In this document: one piece after another, positions 50,028-55,352 of the stretch
Numbering within the stretch: position 1 is the stretch's first letter
How the letters are laid out: every line of letters starts with the position of its first letter
Assembly: GCA_031258835.1 (NCBI GenBank)
Contig: JAIRMH010000344.1
Location: forward strand, 1 to 55,352
DNA from: Tannerella sp.
GTDB taxonomy: Bacteria > Bacteroidota > Bacteroidia > Bacteroidales > Tannerellaceae
Direction: 5' to 3'
DNA: 55,352 bases
Position numbers and translations under genes: made by a program
Notes under the pieces: model-generated
Told to the model about the DNA's origin: nothing
The model's database searches: none
The model's input: only the letters and a program-made list of their open reading frames with translations

Positions 50028-51719
50028 ATGAAACAGTTTGTTATTTGCATACTATTAGTGATTGGATCTGTTTACAGCCTTCATGCGCAGGATAAGATTG
50101 TTTTGCGTAACGGCAAAACGATTGAGGTATATATACAAAGAAGCCTTGAGAATCGTGTGGAGTATACTTATCCGGGAGAAACCGCCGTATACGAAAGACC
50201 GAAAACGGCAATTTCTTATATACTTTACGAAAACGGCATGGAAGAAATATGCGATGATAATTTGCGTTCGTCTCCCAACCGCACTTCTTCGTCCGACAGG
50301 AGTTCTGCAAACCGTACGCCTTCTGCAGGAAACAAACCCTCCTCCGATAATAAAATATTATGGCAGGATGTGAAAACTACATTTTCAGAAACGGACGTCC
50401 GCGGCATGACCCGCCTTAACCGTGTATCGGCCATGTCAAAGATCAGTTATAAGGACGCCATAGAACAACTGAAAAAGAAAACCGCGGCAATCGGAGGAAC
50501 AACGATCCTCATTATGGATGTCCCTGACAGTGAAAACGATGAAACTATAGAAGTAATAGGCATTGCTTATCGTGATGAAAATATGCAATATACCCGGCGA
50601 AACGCCGGCGAGCGTACCAACATACCCGCGGAATCATCATCAAATGTACGTCGCCGTCGCATCGCACAACAGATGGAAAGCTATGACAATGAATCTAACC
50701 TGCAGTTAGGCGATGAGCCGGACAATAATACATCACGGAACACCCGCAGTTCATCTTCACGCACTACGCCTCCTTCATCGCGCGACAAAAATTCCTCCCG
50801 ACAGACCTCCGGCAACGATGCTGTATATCTGGCAAACGGACGCGTCATTCATGGAATTATCGAGGAATTTGAACCCGATGACTTCGTAAGCATACGTACC
50901 CAGGCAGGCAAAGTATACGAATATTCGATGGACGACGTCAAACGGATATCACGCGGAACTTCTGCGCGTAATAATGACAAGACCTCGACAAAACAGACTT
51001 CATCACGCAGGACTTCAAGACCTGACGACGGCGACGAATACGATAACCGGAGATCTTCTTCCGGATATGACGACGATTACGACAACTACCGTATAAGCGG
51101 ATATAAAGGGACATTCGATATAGGTTATGATTACCCTTTAGGCGGAACGGGGGAAAAAGGAAATTTAGAGCTAAATACAAGTCATGGATTCCAGATAAAC
51201 AAATTTCTTTTTGCAGGAGCAGGCCTTGGACTGCATATGTATAATGCGCGTAACGCCAAAATGAAAAATTCGGAAAGTTACCCTCAATACGTAGGCGTCG
51301 TCAATTCCGGAACACTCATTACTCCAACAGACTCCGTAACGTACCGGCACGCCATAGATTCATCTTACATGACACTTCCTATATTTATAGATGTACGCGG
51401 GTATTATCCGATACCAAACAGCGCCATAACGCCATTTGCCATGTTCCGCATCGGTTATGCATTTAACCTCAGTGACGGATTCGGAAACATGGGGATATAT
51501 ATGAATCCTGCCGTCGGCGTAAAATATCAAATATCCCCCCGCATCGGAATCAACATAAGCGTAGGATACTCCTATCAGAACTACGGAGGAATACCGGCTA
51601 ACGGAGGATACGGATATTATTACTACAAAAGCAAGGCTGATAAGGATAGTAATCCTCCGATAAAATACGAAGCTAAAGCGGCAGGAGGCATCAGCCTTAA
51701 ACTCGGTGTCGAATTTTAA
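50028..51719 (+). CDS. Uncharacterised outer-membrane/surface protein with two small beta modules, an RcsF/YbjQ-like segment and a beta-barrel-like C-terminus
   Basis: Signal peptide ...YSLHAQ; DKIVLRNGKTIEVYI and DAVYLANGRVIHGII modules; Ser/Thr/Arg-rich linkers; ends GGISLKLGVEF. Confidence 0.7.
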   Translation: MKQFVICILLVIGSVYSLHAQDKIVLRNGKTIEVYIQRSLENRVEYTYPGETAVYERPKTAISYILYENGMEEICDDNLRSSPNRTSSSDRSSANRTPSAGNKPSSDNKILWQDVKTTFSETDVRGMTRLNRVSAMSKISYKDAIEQLKKKTAAIGGTTILIMDVPDSENDETIEVIGIAYRDENMQYTRRNAGERTNIPAESSSNVRRRRIAQQMESYDNESNLQLGDEPDNNTSRNTRSSSSRTTPPSSRDKNSSRQTSGNDAVYLANGRVIHGIIEEFEPDDFVSIRTQAGKVYEYSMDDVKRISRGTSARNNDKTSTKQTSSRRTSRPDDGDEYDNRRSSSGYDDDYDNYRISGYKGTFDIGYDYPLGGTGEKGNLELNTSHGFQINKFLFAGAGLGLHMYNARNAKMKNSESYPQYVGVVNSGTLITPTDSVTYRHAIDSSYMTLPIFIDVRGYYPIPNSAITPFAMFRIGYAFNLSDGFGNMGIYMNPAVGVKYQISPRIGINISVGYSYQNYGGIPANGGYGYYYYKSKADKDSNPPIKYEAKAAGGISLKLGVEF

Positions 51720-51739
51720 CTTTTTAGGGAAAAATCATG

Positions 51740-51747
51740 TACCTTTG
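51740..51747 (+). promoter_or_regulatory. metG -7 box (TACCTTTG)
   Basis: AAAATCATGTACCTTTGCACCC 20 nt upstream of metG. Confidence 0.6.
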
Positions 51748-51766
51748 CACCCAAAACAAAGGATGA

Positions 51767-53809
51767 ATGGAAGCAAAAAAATTTAAACGAACACTCATTA
51801 CCTCCGCATTACCCTATGCCAACGGGCCTGTACATATCGGTCATCTGGCAGGAGTCTACGTGCCCGCGGATATCTATGCGCGTTACCTGCGCATGAAAGA
51901 CGAAGATGTCCTGTTCATCGGAGGCTCCGACGAACATGGCGTACCTATTACTATACGCGCTAAAAAAGAAGGCGTTACTCCGCAGGATATCGTTGACCGC
52001 TATCATAACATTATTAAAAAATCATTCAAAGATTTCGGCATCACTTTCGACATCTATTCGCGGACAACATCCAAAACCCAGCATGAGACGGCTTCCGGTT
52101 TCTTCCGCACACTCTACGACAAAGGGGTGTTCATCGAAAAAACAAGCGCGCAGTATTATGATGAAGACGCCGGACAGTTTCTGGCCGACCGTTACATCAT
52201 GGGAATATGTCCGCACTGTGGAAATGAAAATGCATACGGCGACCAGTGCGAAGCCTGCGGAACGGCATTAAGCCCTACCGAACTGAAAAATCCCAGGTCT
52301 ACAATCAGCGGAAGCAAACCCGTAATGCGTGAAACGAAACACTGGTACCTGCCACTCGATAAGTACGAACCATTCCTCCGTAAATGGATACTCGAAGATC
52401 ATACGGAATGGAAACCTAATGTTTACGGACAATGTAAAAGCTGGCTCGACATGGGACTGCAGCCGCGCGCCGTAAGTCGTGACCTGGATTGGGGAATTCC
52501 CGTTCCGGTGGAAGGAGCGGAAGGAAAAGTACTGTATGTATGGTTTGACGCACCCATCGGATATATATCGAATACGAAGGAATTGCTGCCCCGCGACTGG
52601 GAAAAATGGTGGAAAGATCCCGAAACAAAATTAGTACATTTTATCGGAAAAGATAATATCGTGTTCCATTGTATCGTTTTCCCCACCATGCTTAAAGCCG
52701 AAGGATCGTATATTTTGCCGGAAAACGTGCCGGCAAACGAATTCCTGAATCTCGAAGGAGACAAGATTTCAACATCACGCAACTGGGCAGTATGGCTTCA
52801 CGAGTATCTCGAAGAACTGCCGGGGAAACAGGATGTATTGCGATATGTGCTGACAGCCAATGCCCCCGAAACAAAAGATAACGATTTTACATGGCGCGAT
52901 TTCCAGGCTCGTAATAATAATGAGTTAGTAGCTATTCTGGGCAATTTTGTAAACCGGGCGCTCGTCCTCACCGGCAAATATTTTGACAATAAAGTGCCGG
53001 AATGTGGCGAACTTTCCGATTATGACAAAGAGACGCTAAAAGAAGTTGCCGGCGTCAAAACGAATCTGGAGAAACTGTTAGATACATGTCACTTCCGCGA
53101 TGCGCAAAAAGAAGCGATGACCCTGGCCCGTATCGGAAATAAATATTTGGCCGATACGGAACCGTGGAAACTTGCGAAAACTGACATGACACGCGTCGCA
53201 ACTATCCTTAACATCGCGCTTCAGATAACGGCAAACCTTGCCATTGCATTCGAACCGTTCCTGCCTTTCAGCATGAAGAAACTGAATAAAATGCTCAATA
53301 TCGCCCCCCTGAAATGGGACAGACTCGGCGAGACGACATTGCTGGAAACAGGTCATCAACTCGGGACGACAGAGCTTCTCTTTGAAAAAATAGATGATGA
53401 CGTCATAGAACAACAGGTGCGGAAACTTCTTGATACTAAAAAAGCTAACGAAGCAGCGGAAAAACGAACGCCCCCAATCCGCGAGACGATTGCTTTCGAT
53501 GATTTTACCAAACTTGACATCCGCACAGGCACCGTACTTGAATGTACGAAAGTGCCAAAAGCCGACAAGCTGTTGCAATTCAAAATTGACGACGGGCTGG
53601 GAGGTCGCACCATTATTTCGGGAATAGCAAACTATTACCGTCCGGAAGAGCTGGTCGGCAGACAAGTGTGCTTTATAGCCAACCTCGCCCCGCGAAAACT
53701 TAAAGGTATCCTCTCGGAAGGAATGATACTGTCTGCCGAAAACGCTGACGGTAACCTGTCAGTGATCATGCCGGATAGAAAGGTGACGCCGGGTAGCGAA
53801 GTAAAATAG
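51767..53809 (+). CDS. metG: Methionyl-tRNA synthetase
   Basis: [58 protein letters not shown] (KMSKS-like), C-terminal tRNA-binding domain [24 protein letters not shown]. Confidence 0.97.
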   Translation: MEAKKFKRTLITSALPYANGPVHIGHLAGVYVPADIYARYLRMKDEDVLFIGGSDEHGVPITIRAKKEGVTPQDIVDRYHNIIKKSFKDFGITFDIYSRTTSKTQHETASGFFRTLYDKGVFIEKTSAQYYDEDAGQFLADRYIMGICPHCGNENAYGDQCEACGTALSPTELKNPRSTISGSKPVMRETKHWYLPLDKYEPFLRKWILEDHTEWKPNVYGQCKSWLDMGLQPRAVSRDLDWGIPVPVEGAEGKVLYVWFDAPIGYISNTKELLPRDWEKWWKDPETKLVHFIGKDNIVFHCIVFPTMLKAEGSYILPENVPANEFLNLEGDKISTSRNWAVWLHEYLEELPGKQDVLRYVLTANAPETKDNDFTWRDFQARNNNELVAILGNFVNRALVLTGKYFDNKVPECGELSDYDKETLKEVAGVKTNLEKLLDTCHFRDAQKEAMTLARIGNKYLADTEPWKLAKTDMTRVATILNIALQITANLAIAFEPFLPFSMKKLNKMLNIAPLKWDRLGETTLLETGHQLGTTELLFEKIDDDVIEQQVRKLLDTKKANEAAEKRTPPIRETIAFDDFTKLDIRTGTVLECTKVPKADKLLQFKIDDGLGGRTIISGIANYYRPEELVGRQVCFIANLAPRKLKGILSEGMILSAENADGNLSVIMPDRKVTPGSEVK

Positions 53810-53825
53810 TGCGAAAACAGACGCA

Positions 53826-54971
53826 ATGAAGCAATATCGCAGGAATAGACCTATACGTATGGCGGATTTAAGCAGTCAGTATCTGCGCCTGAAAGAGGAG
53901 ATAGACGCCTCCGTGCAGAATGTTTTCGAAAGTGCCGCATTTATAAATGGCGCACCGGTAAAAATTTTCTGCGATCGCCTCGCTTCATATATGAACGTCC
54001 CGCACGTCATCCCGTGTGCAAACGGTACCGATGCGCTCCGTCTGGCGCTTCTGGCGCTGGATATAGGGTATGGAGACGAAGTCATAGCGCCTGCTTTCAC
54101 GTATATTGCCCCGTTAGAAGCGATAGCCTCGGTTGGAGCTTCGCCTGTCGTTGTCGACGTCGACCCGGAAACATTCAATATCAACCCCGAACTGCTTGAA
54201 GAAGCAATGTCCGTACATACAAAAGCAATCATTGCCGTACATCTGTTCGGACAATCGTGCGATATGGAAGCGATACAAAAAATAGCCGGCAAATATGGCC
54301 TTGCAATCATCGAAGACAATGCGCAATCATTAGGCGCATCATATACTTTCAGCGACAACCATTCAAAAAAAACCGGCACGACAGGACACATTGGCACCAC
54401 CTCTTTCTTCCCCACAAAACCGCTTGCCTGCTACGGCGACGGCGGTGCACTGTTCACCTCCGACAATCATCTTGCCGAACAACTCCGCCTGCTGGCCAAC
54501 CATGGACAAACGGAAAAATATCGACACAAAATCATCGGTTGTAATTCCCGTTTAGATACCGTACAAGCCGCCATACTAAACGTAAAAATGGATTATCTGG
54601 ATACATTCGCCGCACGACGCCGACAACTCGCAAGCCGGTATGACGGCGCCTTAAAAAGCTGCACCGATATCCTCCTGCCGGCCAAATGCGAATATACCAC
54701 ACATGTCTATCATCAGTATACGATACGGGTACAAAACGGTAAACGCGACGCCCTGAAAGCATATCTGACAGAAAAAGACATTCTGACGATGATCTATTAT
54801 CCGCTGCCCGTATACGAACAGGAAGCATACCGACAAGTCGTACGTTTATCCGGCGAACCGGACGAATCCAAACGCTTGTGCAACGAAGTGCTTTCCCTCC
54901 CGATCCATTCGGAAATGACGGACGAAATGCAAACATATATCATAGACACAATCGGACGATTTTTTCAATAA
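53826..54971 (+). CDS. DegT/DnrJ/EryC1/StrS family PLP-dependent aminotransferase (WbpE/PorR-like)
   Basis: MADLSSQYLRLKEEIDASV, HVIPCANGTDALRLAL, AIIEDNAQSLGASY, TTSFFPTKPLACYGDGGALFT. Confidence 0.93.
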   Translation: MKQYRRNRPIRMADLSSQYLRLKEEIDASVQNVFESAAFINGAPVKIFCDRLASYMNVPHVIPCANGTDALRLALLALDIGYGDEVIAPAFTYIAPLEAIASVGASPVVVDVDPETFNINPELLEEAMSVHTKAIIAVHLFGQSCDMEAIQKIAGKYGLAIIEDNAQSLGASYTFSDNHSKKTGTTGHIGTTSFFPTKPLACYGDGGALFTSDNHLAEQLRLLANHGQTEKYRHKIIGCNSRLDTVQAAILNVKMDYLDTFAARRRQLASRYDGALKSCTDILLPAKCEYTTHVYHQYTIRVQNGKRDALKAYLTEKDILTMIYYPLPVYEQEAYRQVVRLSGEPDESKRLCNEVLSLPIHSEMTDEMQTYIIDTIGRFFQ

Positions 54972-55062
54972 CTAAAAATATCGGCATAAAATTTGAACTG
55001 CGCATCATGTAAAATCATTTTGTTTTGGTTATCTTTGTAGCATCATTTAAAAAATAATTATC

Positions 55063-55352
55063 ATGGCACGTTATTTAGACCCTAAAAATGATTTGATATT
55101 CAAGCGTATCTTCGGCGAACATCCTAATTTGCTAAAAAGTTTCCTCAATGCGCTAATGCCCCTGAAAGAAAATCAGCGCATAGAAAGCCTGGAATACCTC
55201 CCGGCAGAACAGGTACCCGATAATCCCGCGAAAAAGAACTCGATCGTGGACGTCCGCTGCAAGGATAACTACGGTCGGCAGTTTATCGTAGAGATGCAGA
55301 TGCTGTGGAACAGTTCCTTTTCCAACCGCTTAGTCTTCAATGCGTCGAAAGC
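55063..55352 (+). CDS. Rpn family recombination-promoting nuclease/putative transposase (PD-(D/E)XK), truncated by window end
   Basis: MARYLDPKNDLIFKRIFGEHPNLLKSFLNALMPL...NSIVDVRCKDNYGRQFIVEMQM; open frame runs off the window. Confidence 0.88.
   Translation, partial: MARYLDPKNDLIFKRIFGEHPNLLKSFLNALMPLKENQRIESLEYLPAEQVPDNPAKKNSIVDVRCKDNYGRQFIVEMQMLWNSSFSNRLVFNASK

Noticed and set aside
53078-53665. 195-aa minus-strand ORF antisense to metG
   Set aside because: Antisense shadow ORF; metG motifs clearly define the real frame.
1-55352. CRISPR array, tRNA or rRNA genes
   Set aside because: No regularly spaced direct repeats of CRISPR type and no cloverleaf or rRNA-like sequence recognised in intergenic regions; a tRNAscan/Infernal run would be decisive.

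Overview
Bacteroidetes (Bacteroidales-type) chromosomal segment. The assignment rests on Bacteroidetes -7 boxes (TAnnTTTG), a MurF-Alr fusion, GSCFA and DUF1599 proteins, and a 2500-aa SprA (type IX secretion/gliding translocon). Most of the window is housekeeping: folE, tpiA, murF-alr, fabI, Sua5-type synthase, dxs, trkA/trkH, ruvA, sprA, fmt, PBP1A, tatC/tatA, ahpC/ahpF, fabD, rlmI-like, pnp, DEAD helicase, metG and a DegT aminotransferase. No rRNA, tRNA or CRISPR array was recognised by eye. Two accessory spots stand out. (1) 11.1-16.1 kb: a compact minus-strand three-gene cassette, DUF262 -> DUF3696-type AAA ATPase -> unknown protein. The C-terminus of the unknown protein resembles colicin E3-like RNase toxins. 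The cassette is bordered by repeat elements and an AAA/PD-(D/E)XK gene, and is my best candidate for an undescribed (defence-like) system. (2) 32.8-34.9 kb: a Cys-rich Gly/Ser peptide gene, a 6-bladed beta-propeller lipoprotein, a truncated gene start, and a radical SAM gene that appears internally deleted, suggesting a decaying peptide-modification locus. I also found a ~61-bp promoter-like element repeated three times (16.0, 41.9 and 47.9 kb), tandem repeats in the pnp leader, and a strong hairpin terminator between ahpC and ahpF. All family calls come from reading translated motifs; no database search was run.
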